A stretch of 50,757 nucleotides of DNA from JBKQHQ01 sp052148715 (GTDB taxonomy: Bacteria > Pseudomonadota > Alphaproteobacteria > Rhizobiales > Xanthobacteraceae), in the NCBI GenBank assembly GCA_052148715.1, contig JBKQHQ010000079.1, positions 1-50,757 on the forward strand, read 5' to 3'. Positions 34,987 to 43,246 of the stretch are shown here, piece after piece. Below the pieces are notes generated by a model. That model made no database searches and was not told the DNA's origin. It saw only the letters and a list, made by a program, of their open reading frames with translations. Made by a program: the position numbers and the translations under genes. Each line of letters starts with the position of its first letter. Positions within the stretch are counted from its first letter, which is position 1.

Positions 34987-35676
34987 TTACCTCAGAACAT
35001 TCGCACGCAGCCACCGTTGGATTTCGTCCAGCACGAATTCATACACTTGTTCTTGCGGAGTTGCCCCGCGCTTGGGAACTTTGAAGGAGTGGTCACCGCC
35101 TTCGACGACGCAGAGTTCGACAGCCGTCTTCAGCGGCTCGATGATCGGCCGAAGCTCGTCGGGCGTGCCAAAGCTGTCCCGCGAGCCCTGCACAAACAGC
35201 ATTGGCGCACGGATGTCGGGCAAATGCTTCGAGCGCAGCTTTTCCGGATGGCCGGGCGGATGCAGCGGATAGCCGAGCAGCACCAGGCCAGCGATGTCAT
35301 CGGCCGTGCTCGCCGCAACCTGCGACGCAATGCGTCCCCCCATCGACTTTCCGCCGATCACCAACTTTTGGCGGCCGAGGTCTTTCTGCAGACTCCCGTC
35401 GTAAAACGCCGCAATGATCTTGCGATAGCACAACTCGAGCTTATCGTTCCGGTCGGGAACGTGCCGGCCGGCTTCGCTGTAGACGAAATTGAACGTGACG
35501 GTGTCGATCCCCCGCGCGGCGAGCGCGCTGGCAAAGCGCACCATGAAGCCGCTCGTCTGATTAGCGCCGGCGCCGTGCGCGAGGATCAGGCAAATGCCCG
35601 CCGGATCAACCGCGGGATAGGCGGTCGCCGTCACCTGCTCGGAGGGCGTAATAGGCAGGCGAACTCGCTCGGGCAT
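34987..35676 (-). CDS. Alpha/beta hydrolase, KANL3/Tex30-like
   Basis: 229 residues from the ATG at 35676. The sequence LILAHGAGANQTSGFM (oxyanion loop), VTFNFVYSEAGRHVPDR, the nucleophile elbow GGKSMGGR (Ser111) and catalytic His in VEGGDHSFKVPKR near the end fit the small dienelactone-hydrolase-like KANL3/Tex30 family. The protein is cytoplasmic. Substrate unknown. Confidence 0.9.
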   Translation of the reverse strand: MPERVRLPITPSEQVTATAYPAVDPAGICLILAHGAGANQTSGFMVRFASALAARGIDTVTFNFVYSEAGRHVPDRNDKLELCYRKIIAAFYDGSLQKDLGRQKLVIGGKSMGGRIASQVAASTADDIAGLVLLGYPLHPPGHPEKLRSKHLPDIRAPMLFVQGSRDSFGTPDELRPIIEPLKTAVELCVVEGGDHSFKVPKRGATPQEQVYEFVLDEIQRWLRANVLR

Positions 35677-35761
35677 TTTGTTGCTCCACAAACCCTCGCC
35701 GGGGTGGCCGATGACACCACCGACTTAAGGGCTGGACACAACACTGAATCGGCGCGTGATT

Positions 35762-36496
35762 TCAAGGGATGCGGGCGTGCCGTGGAAGCGTCGTGAGCGC
35801 AATCTCGGCGATCAGCTTATTGAGGATCGCCTGACCGAACGAGTCGAAGTTTTGCGCCACCATCACGAATGACGATGGCCCGCCGATGACATTATCGCGA
35901 TAATATTTCTCGAGGCCACCGAGCGGATTGGTGTGCTGCGGGCTGAATGCATTGTTCCGCTCGGTGAGGATGACGAGCCCGTTGACGGTGACCCCTTGGA
36001 CGACGGCCTCGTCACGCGCCAGGTTGACGTCGCGGCCGGCATTGTTGTCGCCGTCCCCCGAAATGTCGATCGTGCGTCTGGCCCCCTCGTACGGCGCGCG
36101 CGCGAATTGCATCATGGCGAAGTCGATGCCGCCGCTGATCGAGGTGCGGTCGGCGAACGAACGCGGCGACTCGAGCAGCCGGTCGGCAAAAGCGTGGGCG
36201 GATTCGGCGTCTCCGATTTCCGTCCAGTCGATGACAACCTTTTGCGCCCCCGACCACTCGATGAAGGAGATGGCAATGCGGCGATGCCGACCGGATCTGA
36301 TGGCCTCGAGCACGAGAGGATCGGCAATCGCGGCGGCGTAGCCCTGGCGCTGCAGCTCGAATTTTGTCCGGTCGATGCTGCGCGACACGTCGGCCGCCAG
36401 CACCAGCAGCACGTCGGTCGGCTCGGCGGCGGCCGGCACCGCCGCATTCAGCATCATCAACAGCGCCGGCAGTAGGGCTCGCAGCGCGCGCACCAT
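35762..36496 (-). CDS. DUF1194 von Willebrand-type exported protein
   Basis: 244 residues with a signal peptide (LLPALLMMLNAAVPAAAEP). The VWA MIDAS motif is DVSRS (near residue 36), with DxSxS spacing, then SISGGIDFAM and the ISGDGDNNAGRDV segment. The match to DUF1194 is end to end, including GGPSSFVMVAQNFDSFGQAI near the C-terminus. Likely periplasmic; binds a divalent metal by family rule. Function unknown. Confidence 0.92.
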   Translation of the reverse strand: MVRALRALLPALLMMLNAAVPAAAEPTDVLLVLAADVSRSIDRTKFELQRQGYAAAIADPLVLEAIRSGRHRRIAISFIEWSGAQKVVIDWTEIGDAESAHAFADRLLESPRSFADRTSISGGIDFAMMQFARAPYEGARRTIDISGDGDNNAGRDVNLARDEAVVQGVTVNGLVILTERNNAFSPQHTNPLGGLEKYYRDNVIGGPSSFVMVAQNFDSFGQAILNKLIAEIALTTLPRHARIP

Positions 36497-37004
36497 GGCG
36501 GGACCTCGATACCATCAATGTACACCGATAATACCGCCGAAGCACGTACCATCCACGCGCCGGGCACTCGCGCGCTGAAACATGGCAAATAACGACTGTT
36601 GTGCGTCGCAACAGACGGTCTGCCGCCGACTTTACGCGGCGGAAGCCGCAGTCGATGGCAACCCGACCTCGCCCACCACGGTCGCCCGGTGGTTCCGTTA
36701 ACCATGACTACCGGCCGCTCCGCGCCCGCCGCGTACCGCCGCCGCTTGGAATTTCTTTTTCACGTCCGCAAGGAGCAGTCGTGCGACGCGATTGAAGGTC
36801 CTTGGAGCAGGCTCAAATGCTCGCCCAAAGTCCCCTGCGTTTTCCTCGACCGACACGAGATGCGGTCTCGATCGACCGCTCCTCCAATCTGATTGCAAGC
36901 TGACAATGAGCATGCAGTCCGCCCATCTTCCAACCGCGCATCGGGCATGTCACGTAATCACCCATGGGCGCCCCAGTGGCCTCGCCATCGAGATGGAGGA
37001 TGAG
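36497..37004. other. 508-bp intergenic region
   Basis: Between the DUF1194 gene (minus) and a small exported protein (plus). It contains TTAACCATG at 36698-36706, a CtrA half-site-like motif. Short open frames in all directions look accidental. No RNA gene was recognised. Confidence 0.4.
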
Positions 37005-37442
37005 ATGCAGTTGTTCAGACGCGTTGCGATTTCGCTTGCCATTGCGGTCTTGTTTCCGCTGGCGGCAGCCGCGCAAAACGCACCCCAGGACCAGGACAGG
37101 TCGGAGACCCCGGCGGCAATCAAGCGCACCGGTTTCGTCGGCAACGACATGCGGCTGGCGGTGTTCAACAACTTGAACACCGATTGCTCAGCGGCCGCGC
37201 GGCCGGACGTGCGCGTCGTGACGCCGCCGGCGAACGGCACCGTCCGTGTCGAGGCACTTTTCATAGCCGTCGATCGCCCCGCCGGCGACCCGCGCGCGCA
37301 CTGCGTCGGCAAACGCGCCGACAGCGTCGGCGTGTTCTACAAGGCCAAGAAGGGTTTTGTCGGCGACGATCAAGTCGTCCTCGACGTCGACTTCAAGACC
37401 GGGAATGTCCGCCACTTCGTCTACGCCATCGAGGTTCGCTGA
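37005..37442 (+). CDS. Exported hypothetical protein, 145 aa
   Basis: The ATG at 37005 has GGAGG about five bases upstream and begins a signal peptide (LFRRVAISLAIAVLFPLAAA). The mature part is beta-rich: RTGFVGNDMRLAVFNNLNTD, then VRVVTPPANGTVRVEALFIA and GVFYKAKKGFVGDDQVVLDV. The VFYKAKKGFVGDDQVV block resembles Ig-like or cadherin-type strands seen in secreted proteins. Two cysteines (DCSAAA, HCVGKR) may pair. No family name. Confidence 0.78.
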   Translation: MQLFRRVAISLAIAVLFPLAAAAQNAPQDQDRSETPAAIKRTGFVGNDMRLAVFNNLNTDCSAAARPDVRVVTPPANGTVRVEALFIAVDRPAGDPRAHCVGKRADSVGVFYKAKKGFVGDDQVVLDVDFKTGNVRHFVYAIEVR

Positions 37443-37485
37443 GCCGCGGTGGCGATGTTTTTCGGCGCCGGCATTCTATTTGCAG

Positions 37486-37512
37486 TGCAGAGGGCGACGG
37501 CCGCCCTCTGCA
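37486..37512 (+). terminator. Perfect 11-bp hairpin after the exported-protein gene
   Basis: TGCAGAGGGCG (37486-37496) pairs with CGCCCTCTGCA (37502-37512) around ACGGC. It is 44 bases past the stop. The following sequence is A-rich, not T-rich, so it may stabilise the 3' end rather than terminate by itself. Confidence 0.45.
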
Positions 37513-37601
37513 CAAAAACTCTCCGTCATCAGATGTAACGGCACCAGAGCGACTCATTATTTCTATTTCAGGTCCGCGTCGCAAACCCATCACGGCCTTC
37601 G

Positions 37602-37634
37602 CCAAAAAGAAAGCCCCGCAAGAAGGCGCGGGGC
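37602..37634 (-). terminator. Intrinsic terminator, minus strand
   Basis: On the minus strand GCCCCGC (37634-37628) pairs with GCGGGGC (37619-37613) and is followed by TTTCTTTTTGG. This is a good Rho-independent terminator, but no minus-strand gene is evident just to its right. Confidence 0.7.
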
Positions 37635-38222
37635 CAAGTAACGTGGGGTTAGCTCCGTTTATGAAAATGGAGCCGCTACATTTATACGTCCTCCTCTGCA
37701 GCAATCGTTTCGCAGCTCCGGCTTATCGTTCAACATGGTTAACGGGCGGGAGCAATCTGTTTCTAAATATACCGGGAAACGTCGGCATCATTGAGGTGCC
37801 GTTTTGCTCCGGCGAACCGCCGGACAGATACCACTGATCACGGGCCGGCCGAACCGGCGGGGGCAAGATCCTTGGTGTCGTTTTGAAAGCAATTACACTG
37901 CGGATGATGTTACCGATTCGACATGAGCGAACGGCCGAGACGTGGGAGCCCGGCCGGCAAGATCAGACCTTGGCGACGGCCGGCGGATCGAGCGTGATGC
38001 TGCGGGCAACGGCAGCCGCCATTTTCATATTTCTGCTTTCGGCGGTCTTGGCCAAGGTCGGCGTCCGCTTGCTGCCGACGGTCGCGCGCGCGATCCCGCT
38101 CGTCGATGCCGCGTGTCGGATGTGTCGCCGCCACCCGGAAATATAGCGCCCAAGTGGCTGGGCCGCTATGATCGTTGTCGTTTCTGGCGCTCGCCGCCAC
38201 GCCACTTGTCAGCGCAACACCC

Positions 38223-38579
38223 ATGCCCACGACGTCGATGCAACAGGCCCTGAACATCTGGCGGTGTCGCGCTCAGGTCGCCGGCGCGCTGAGCGGATTA
38301 TGGCTGCTTGACCGTTGGGCCGGCCCCATCGAGCCTTCGGCCGATCTGCATCGTTTCTTTGTCGACCGCTATCTTCGCCTGACCAACTATCATCGCGCGC
38401 GCGGCCGCCATGATCGTGCCAAGCATTGCTTCGCCAAGGCCGTGCTGCACTGGCGAGCCATCGGCCTTGACGAGCCGCCGCCAGCTGCGGCGACCGTCAT
38501 GCCGGTTCCGCTCCCGCCCATCGTCACCTGGGCGGTTGCGACGGATCGGGTCGGTTCGGATCTGCGCAAGGCCGCTTAG
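38223..38579 (+). CDS. Small hypothetical protein, 118 aa
   Basis: From the ATG at 38223, helix-rich: QALNIWRCRAQVAGALSGLW and then HRFFVDRYLRLTNYHRARGR. The stretch LTNYHRARGRHDRAKHCFAK resembles a TPR-like helix pair. Codon use is normal for the replicon. No family recognised. The frame is open upstream to 38175. Confidence 0.55.
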   Translation: MPTTSMQQALNIWRCRAQVAGALSGLWLLDRWAGPIEPSADLHRFFVDRYLRLTNYHRARGRHDRAKHCFAKAVLHWRAIGLDEPPPAAATVMPVPLPPIVTWAVATDRVGSDLRKAA

Positions 38580-38637
38580 CGGCCAAGGCGCGTGGGCAGG
38601 GCGCGTCGGACGGCACGCCTGATGCCGCGAAAGAGGA

Positions 38638-38656
38638 CCCCGGCGAGGTACCGGGG
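38638..38656. terminator. Hairpin between convergent genes
   Basis: CCCCGG (38638-38643) pairs with CCGGGG (38651-38656) between the convergent genes ending at 38579 and 38684. There is no T-run, so the evidence for termination is the position and stem only. Confidence 0.4.
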
Positions 38657-38683
38657 CCCCTGAAGCAGCCGACGCCTCGGCGA

Positions 38684-39508
38684 TCAGTATCTGGTGACGA
38701 GCGGTCCCGGAAGCCAATCGAACCGATAGTTCACACCCGCCCTGATGATGCTCACCCGTTCGCGGTCGTCGGCGAACACATTGACCGGAACACCGGGCGG
38801 AAGAACGCCCCCGGTGTACGTGAAAGCGATATTCTTAGTCCCGAAGTCCATGTAGTCGTATTCGAGCTTGGCCGACCAGCCGCCCCACAGGGCGTATTCG
38901 ATCCCTGTGCCAACTGTGAAGCCCGCTCGGTTGTCGCTGATGGAAGCCGAAGCCAGTGTAACTCCTCCCGGCGGGACCGGAAAAGGAACCCCAGCCACCG
39001 CATCGTGCTCGAAGTGCCCAAAGGCAGCGCCGCCTTTGATGTAAAGCAGGGCGTGGTCAACCGTCACGCCTAATCGGCCCGTCGCGGTGCCGAAGGCGCT
39101 CAAGTTGGTGTGGCAGCTGTTCGGAATAAACCCGAAGCCAAGGGAGGACGTACAGCTGTCGTCTCCGTCGATGTTCGCCCCGCTGATGTCACCTTCCACG
39201 CCGAAAACGACCCGCCCGGTCTGCCAGTTGAAGCCGGCGGTCCCGCCCCCGAACAAACCGTTGTTGCCGTAGCTGCTGCGCAAAAGGCCTCCTGGCGCTA
39301 TCGGAATGACCGGAGACGGACCGAATGAGAAGGCGGTCACAGAATCCTCGGTGGTGCCCCATCCGGCGCCGCCTTGCACGCCGACATAGAAACCGGTCCA
39401 GCTCCACGCCGGCGGCGGCGCCTTGCTGTAGACAGGAGCCAAGTCCGCGGCTCCCGCGCCGGCCACCAAGGCCAGCGACATCGCACTTCCCAGCAGCAAT
39501 TTCTTCAT
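38684..39508 (-). CDS. Outer-membrane beta-barrel protein (Omp25/RopB-like)
   Basis: 274 residues from the ATG at 39508. Signal peptide MKKLLLGSAMSLALVAGAGA. Linker LAPVYSKAPPPAWSWTGFY is the family type. Barrel strands include YVGVQGGAGWGTTEDSV, FNWQTGRVVFGVEGDISGAN and KLEYDYMDFGTKNIAF. It ends NYRFDWLPGPLVTRY, so the strand-closing Phe is followed by an unusual 11-residue extension. Two cysteines (SCTSSLG, NSCHTN) could be disulfide-bonded in a surface loop. Confidence 0.9.
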   Translation of the reverse strand: MKKLLLGSAMSLALVAGAGAADLAPVYSKAPPPAWSWTGFYVGVQGGAGWGTTEDSVTAFSFGPSPVIPIAPGGLLRSSYGNNGLFGGGTAGFNWQTGRVVFGVEGDISGANIDGDDSCTSSLGFGFIPNSCHTNLSAFGTATGRLGVTVDHALLYIKGGAAFGHFEHDAVAGVPFPVPPGGVTLASASISDNRAGFTVGTGIEYALWGGWSAKLEYDYMDFGTKNIAFTYTGGVLPPGVPVNVFADDRERVSIIRAGVNYRFDWLPGPLVTRY

Positions 39509-39907
39509 GGTGTTCCCCATCGGGTTACTCCGACGCCCTCACGGCGCGCGGAAACGCGTCCGAGGCGAACTTGCGGGGCACACCAAGCAACTACGGCCGG
39601 GTAAGCTACCACGCTACGACTCGGACTGACGGTGCAACCATACCGATCGGCGCGCGGCGCGCCGTGGCCGTTCGGCCACAGGGGAGGATGTCCACAGGGT
39701 TGTCTACGGTATTTGGTCCAGACTAGTGGATAAGTCGTCCTGCAACGGCCCGACCAACATCCAGCTCGCTGGAGCTGATCAGAACGAGCCAATATTTGAC
39801 GCTCGCCAATAAATTCCGATGCCCCGCCCCTATTGACCTGGGCGGTTGCAAACTAATGCTGACCGGGACTGTCCAGGTTCGAGCAGGGCTGCTTTGCGAG
39901 GCAAAGC
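39509..39907. other. 399-bp intergenic region
   Basis: The gap between the barrel start and the MFS end holds two compact hairpins: CGGCGCG/CGCGCCG at 39649-39665 and GTGGCC/GGCCAC at 39664-39679. No gene. The left part should contain the barrel gene's promoter. Confidence 0.4.
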
Positions 39908-41206
39908 TCACTCGGCCGCCCGTCGGATGTCGGCCCGGATCGACTGTGCGGCCAAGATGAAAAACGATGCGGCAGCGACGGTGGCGGCGGCGGTGACCAT
40001 GAGCGAATAGCGGACCGCCTCAGCGCCATAGGCACCGCGCAGCAAGTCGTTGAGATAGCCGACGGCGAGCGGACCGACGCCCTGGCCGAAGCAGGTGGCC
40101 GTCAGCAACACCGTCGCCGACGCCAGCGCCCGCATCGAGGTCTTTGCGACGGTCTGCGCCACGGCAAAGATCGGGCCGAGATGGAAGCCGACGAAGAGCG
40201 AGAACAGGCCGAGGGTCGCGACCATGATCGTGAAGCTTGGGGTCAGCATGCAGACAACGAAGATCGGGCCGGCCAAGCCGGACATGATCGCCGGCGCCCA
40301 CACTTTCCAGCGGTCGTCGGTCTTGCCGATCCTGGCCACCACGAAGCCCCCGAGCGGCGCGCCGGCGATTCCGAAAAGGCCTTTGAACGTGCCCGCATAG
40401 GTGCCGATCTCGGCGCTCGTCAAATGATGCACGCGCGCCATGAAGGGCGGAATCCAGACCGAGGTCGAGTAGTTGGTGAAGCCGGCAAAGCAGAACCCGA
40501 TCAGCACCAGCACGAACGATTTCTGTGCGAACAGGAAGGCGAAGGTCGGCCCGATCGCCTCGTCGGGGACATTTTCGGCGCCATCGCTCCGCCGCGGCGG
40601 CTCCGCGACGCTCAACCGCAGCAGCAGCGCGAGCGCGACCCCGGGAATGCCGGCGCTGACGAACGCCACGCGCCAGCCGAAATATTGGTTCAGCCAGCCG
40701 CCGAAGAAATAGCCGAGGAAAATGCCGAGATAGGTACCGACCGCGAAAATGCCGAGCGCGCGCGGCCGCTCGTCCTTGGCAAACAGATCGGCGATGATCG
40801 ATTGCGAGGCGGGCGTGCTGGCGGACTCGCCGATGCCGACGCCGATGCGCGCCAGGGCGAGCATCGCGACGTTCTGCGCCAGGCCGCACAGCGCCGTCAT
40901 GGCGCTCCAGAGAGCAAGCCCCATCGCCACGATGTTGCGCCGGTCCGCGCGATCGGCGAGCCGGGCGATCGGCATGCCGAGCGCCGAGTACATCAGCACG
41001 AAGCCAAAGCCCGCGAGCAGACCGAGCATCGTGTCCGAGAGCTGAAACTCCTTGTTGATCGGCTCGATCAGCACGTTGAAGATGGTGCGGTCGAGAAAGT
41101 TGAGAGCATAGACGAGCATCAGCAGCACGAGCGTGTAGTAACGCGCGTAGGAAATGCCGGCCACGCTCGGCGCGGCGGCCTCGCGAGGGCGCACGACATC
41201 GGCCAT
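39908..41206 (-). CDS. MFS transporter (spinster-like)
   Basis: 432 residues from the ATG at 41206, about 12 membrane segments. Motif A is GMPIARLADRADRRNI in the loop between helices 2 and 3; ARIGVGIGESASTPASQSII is typical of spinster-like or aromatic-acid MFS proteins. It starts 7 bases after the Rieske-oxygenase stop and is co-oriented, so it likely imports the oxygenase's substrate. An upstream extension to 41269 is open but without a better site. Confidence 0.9.
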   Translation of the reverse strand: MADVVRPREAAAPSVAGISYARYYTLVLLMLVYALNFLDRTIFNVLIEPINKEFQLSDTMLGLLAGFGFVLMYSALGMPIARLADRADRRNIVAMGLALWSAMTALCGLAQNVAMLALARIGVGIGESASTPASQSIIADLFAKDERPRALGIFAVGTYLGIFLGYFFGGWLNQYFGWRVAFVSAGIPGVALALLLRLSVAEPPRRSDGAENVPDEAIGPTFAFLFAQKSFVLVLIGFCFAGFTNYSTSVWIPPFMARVHHLTSAEIGTYAGTFKGLFGIAGAPLGGFVVARIGKTDDRWKVWAPAIMSGLAGPIFVVCMLTPSFTIMVATLGLFSLFVGFHLGPIFAVAQTVAKTSMRALASATVLLTATCFGQGVGPLAVGYLNDLLRGAYGAEAVRYSLMVTAAATVAAASFFILAAQSIRADIRRAAE

Positions 41207-41213
41207 CGCGCGC

Positions 41214-42407
41214 TCACGCTTCGCGGATATAGTTGCCGGCCTCGAACACCACCGGCGGCGCATCCGCATCGAAGCCGACGCCGATCGGATCGCGCCCTGC
41301 CTTCATCGCCTCGAGCTGATCCTGCAGCATGCGGCGGATCATGACGATGCCGCGGTCGCTCTGCGCAAAATGCTCTTCCGAGTGGATCGTGATCGGACCC
41401 TGACCGACCTGCGCCTCGTAATCGCCGGGGTGGCGCTGGTGCTCCTCCTCCGTCATATCCCACCAGAATTTGCCGTTGAACTTGGACCGCATCGCCCCGA
41501 GGTCGCCCGGCTGCTTTGAGCGGCCCGCCACGTAGATGCGGAACGAGGCATCGTCGATCGGCAGCACCCAGCCGATCGATTCGACGCGCGCGAACTGGGC
41601 GACGCGCGGATTCGGCACCACCCGCAAGGTCGGGATCGCCGCTTCGGTGACGCGATAGAAGGTCTTGCCGTCGTCCATCTTGCGCCTCGAGCGCACGGTG
41701 ACGCCGCGCGGCGACATCTCGAACGTGACCTGCGGCATGGCCGCCATCGCCGTCGTGAACTGGGCGCCGCTGAACGCGGCATGCAGCACCGGGACATGGA
41801 ACGGATCGACGACGTTCTCATAGTGCTGCAGCCAGTTGCAGGGAATGATTTGCGGCCCGCCGCCGCCGAGCGAGGAATCGTCAGCCTCGACGAGCTCGCC
41901 CTCGTCCATGACCTCGAGGCATTCGTAGCGCGGCAGCACCGGCTTTTTCTCGGGCGGCCCCATATAGGCGAAGATCAGGCCGTAGCGTTCCGCGACCGGA
42001 TACCAGGGCTGGCGCACCTTTTCGCGGAAGAGGCCGCCCGCGGGCTCGCACGGCTGCTCGAGGCAGCGGCCTGCGGTGTCGAACAGCCAGCCGTGATAGC
42101 AGCAGCGGATGCCGCGCGCCTCGACCTTGCCGTAATAAAGCGTGGTGCCGCGATGACAGCAGCGGGCATGCACGAGGCCCGCCGCGCCGGCGCCGTCGCG
42201 AAACAAAATCAGATCTTCGCCGAGCGCCCTCACCTTCCGCGGCGTGCCGTTCGCATCCGCGGCCAGTCCGACCGGGTGCCAGTAGCGGCGCAGCAGCTCG
42301 CCCATCGGCGTGCCGCGGCCGACTTCAACGAGCTCGGATTTGGTGCGCGCAGGCCTGATCTCGTAGCCGGTTCCCTCATCGCGCTGCGGCGCCTGCATCA
42401 CATTCAT
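41214..42407 (-). CDS. Rieske aromatic ring-hydroxylating oxygenase, alpha subunit
   Basis: 397 residues from the ATG at 42407, which has AGGAGGGG upstream. The Rieske 2Fe-2S cluster is C-x-H (RCCHRGTTLYYG) and C-x-x-H (RCCYHGWLFD). The mononuclear iron site reads D-x2-H-x4-H within NVVDPFHVPVLHAAF, with the upstream Glu of the E-x3-D pattern. The family includes phthalate dioxygenase and vanillate O-demethylase. The ferredoxin or reductase partner is not in the window. It is followed by the MFS gene in one operon and faces a MarR gene. Confidence 0.93.
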   Translation of the reverse strand: MNVMQAPQRDEGTGYEIRPARTKSELVEVGRGTPMGELLRRYWHPVGLAADANGTPRKVRALGEDLILFRDGAGAAGLVHARCCHRGTTLYYGKVEARGIRCCYHGWLFDTAGRCLEQPCEPAGGLFREKVRQPWYPVAERYGLIFAYMGPPEKKPVLPRYECLEVMDEGELVEADDSSLGGGGPQIIPCNWLQHYENVVDPFHVPVLHAAFSGAQFTTAMAAMPQVTFEMSPRGVTVRSRRKMDDGKTFYRVTEAAIPTLRVVPNPRVAQFARVESIGWVLPIDDASFRIYVAGRSKQPGDLGAMRSKFNGKFWWDMTEEEHQRHPGDYEAQVGQGPITIHSEEHFAQSDRGIVMIRRMLQDQLEAMKAGRDPIGVGFDADAPPVVFEAGNYIREA

Positions 42408-42476
42408 GCCCGCTCCCCTCCTCTTGTCCGTCATCGCCGCCAGGGGGTGCACACATCTCGTCCGTTCCTTCCCGTC

Positions 42477-42575
42477 GTCATCATCCGCGAAAGCGGATGA
42501 CCCAGTAATCACAAAAGCCCCAGGCATCTCGCTTGGTCCGAGAGTACTGGGTCATCCGCTTTCGCGGATGATGAC
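42477..42575. repeat. 99-bp element with perfect 31-bp inverted repeats
   Basis: Positions 42477-42507 are the exact reverse complement of 42545-42575, with a 37-bp spacer. Each arm also contains the internal palindrome CATCCGC-GAAA-GCGGATG. The arrangement is MITE-like or of the type called palindromic intergenic repeats in Bradyrhizobium and relatives. It sits between the Rieske operon and the MarR gene. No second copy was found in the window. Confidence 0.85.
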
Positions 42576-42623
42576 AACAGAGAGACAGCGGCGAGGAAAC
42601 AGCAGATGTGTGCTTTCCCTAGA

Positions 42624-42648
42624 TCATCAACTGTTGATAATGTCAACG
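42624..42648. promoter_or_regulatory. Candidate MarR operator
   Basis: Two overlapping inverted repeats: ATCAAC-T-GTTGAT (42626-42638) and GTTGA-TAATG-TCAAC (42633-42647). The location, between the divergent MarR and Rieske genes, and the palindrome size fit a MarR operator. This is an inference from position and symmetry. Confidence 0.45.
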
Positions 42649-42702
42649 ATTTCGCCGCGACGCAAGTTGCGGTTCGGCACCGTGAGCCGTTAGGCTCGGA
42701 GC

Positions 42703-43209
42703 ATGACGAAAGCCCGCTCCAGATCGCGCAGCGCCGCAAGCCCGCCGCGCGTGCCCTTTGTGCTGTCGCGCCGGGTGATGATGATCGCCAATCTGCTGCG
42801 CCGCGCGGCCACCATCCGCTACCGGCGGCTGCTCGACTTACGGCCCGGCGAGTGGGGCATCGTGGCGCAGCTTGGGGAGCGCGCGCCGCGCGGCCTGATC
42901 GATCTTGCCGACGCCATGGGGCTCGACAAGGCGCAGGTCAGCCGCGGCGTCTCGAGCCTGGTGAAACAAGGCCTGGTAACGCGAAAAACCAATCCCCGCA
43001 GCAGCCGCGAGGTGCTGATTGCGCTGACCGCCCGCGGCAGCGCCGCCAATCAAACCATTCTGGAAGCGGGCGGCCGCGCCAACGAGCTTCTGCTCGCGGG
43101 CCTGACGGCGAAGGAACGCCGGCAGCTCGATGAGCTGCTCGACCTGTTCGCGCGCCGGGCGAAGCAGCTTCTCCGCGATGAGCAAGCACGGCAGGAAGGG
43201 CCGCGATAG
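42703..43209 (+). CDS. MarR-family transcriptional regulator
   Basis: 168 residues. Winged helix: LLDLRPGEWGIVAQLGERAP, recognition region GLIDLADAMGLDKAQVSRGV, then VKQGLVTRKTNPRSSREVLI, the wing. The C-terminal helix completes the dimerisation domain. Divergent from the Rieske/MFS operon, which it probably represses until the aromatic substrate binds. GGAGC precedes the ATG. A 41-bp piece of this gene recurs at 46088-46128. Confidence 0.92.
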   Translation: MTKARSRSRSAASPPRVPFVLSRRVMMIANLLRRAATIRYRRLLDLRPGEWGIVAQLGERAPRGLIDLADAMGLDKAQVSRGVSSLVKQGLVTRKTNPRSSREVLIALTARGSAANQTILEAGGRANELLLAGLTAKERRQLDELLDLFARRAKQLLRDEQARQEGPR

Positions 43210-43246
43210 AGGTCAGGCGCTTAGTCGGCAGGCGTTAGAGAAGCTA

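Larger units (their letters stand above)
37443..38222. other. 780-bp intergenic region with two hairpins
   Basis: No clear gene, apart from a possible 50-residue membrane peptide near 37997-38146 (MLRATAAAIFIFLLSAVLA). It contains an 11-bp perfect hairpin at 37486-37512 after the exported-protein gene, a strong minus-strand terminator at 37602-37634, and CATGGTTAA at 37734-37742. The terminator has no gene upstream of it and may end a minus-strand small RNA. Confidence 0.5.

Noticed and set aside
37883..38146. 87-residue plus-strand frame with a membrane segment
   Set aside because: Only the last 50 residues look plausible, with no good start signal; listed in the gap entry, not called.
40181..41344. 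387-residue open frame opposite the MFS transporter
   Set aside because: Histidine/arginine-rich antisense reading with no domain; the minus strand encodes 12 membrane helices.
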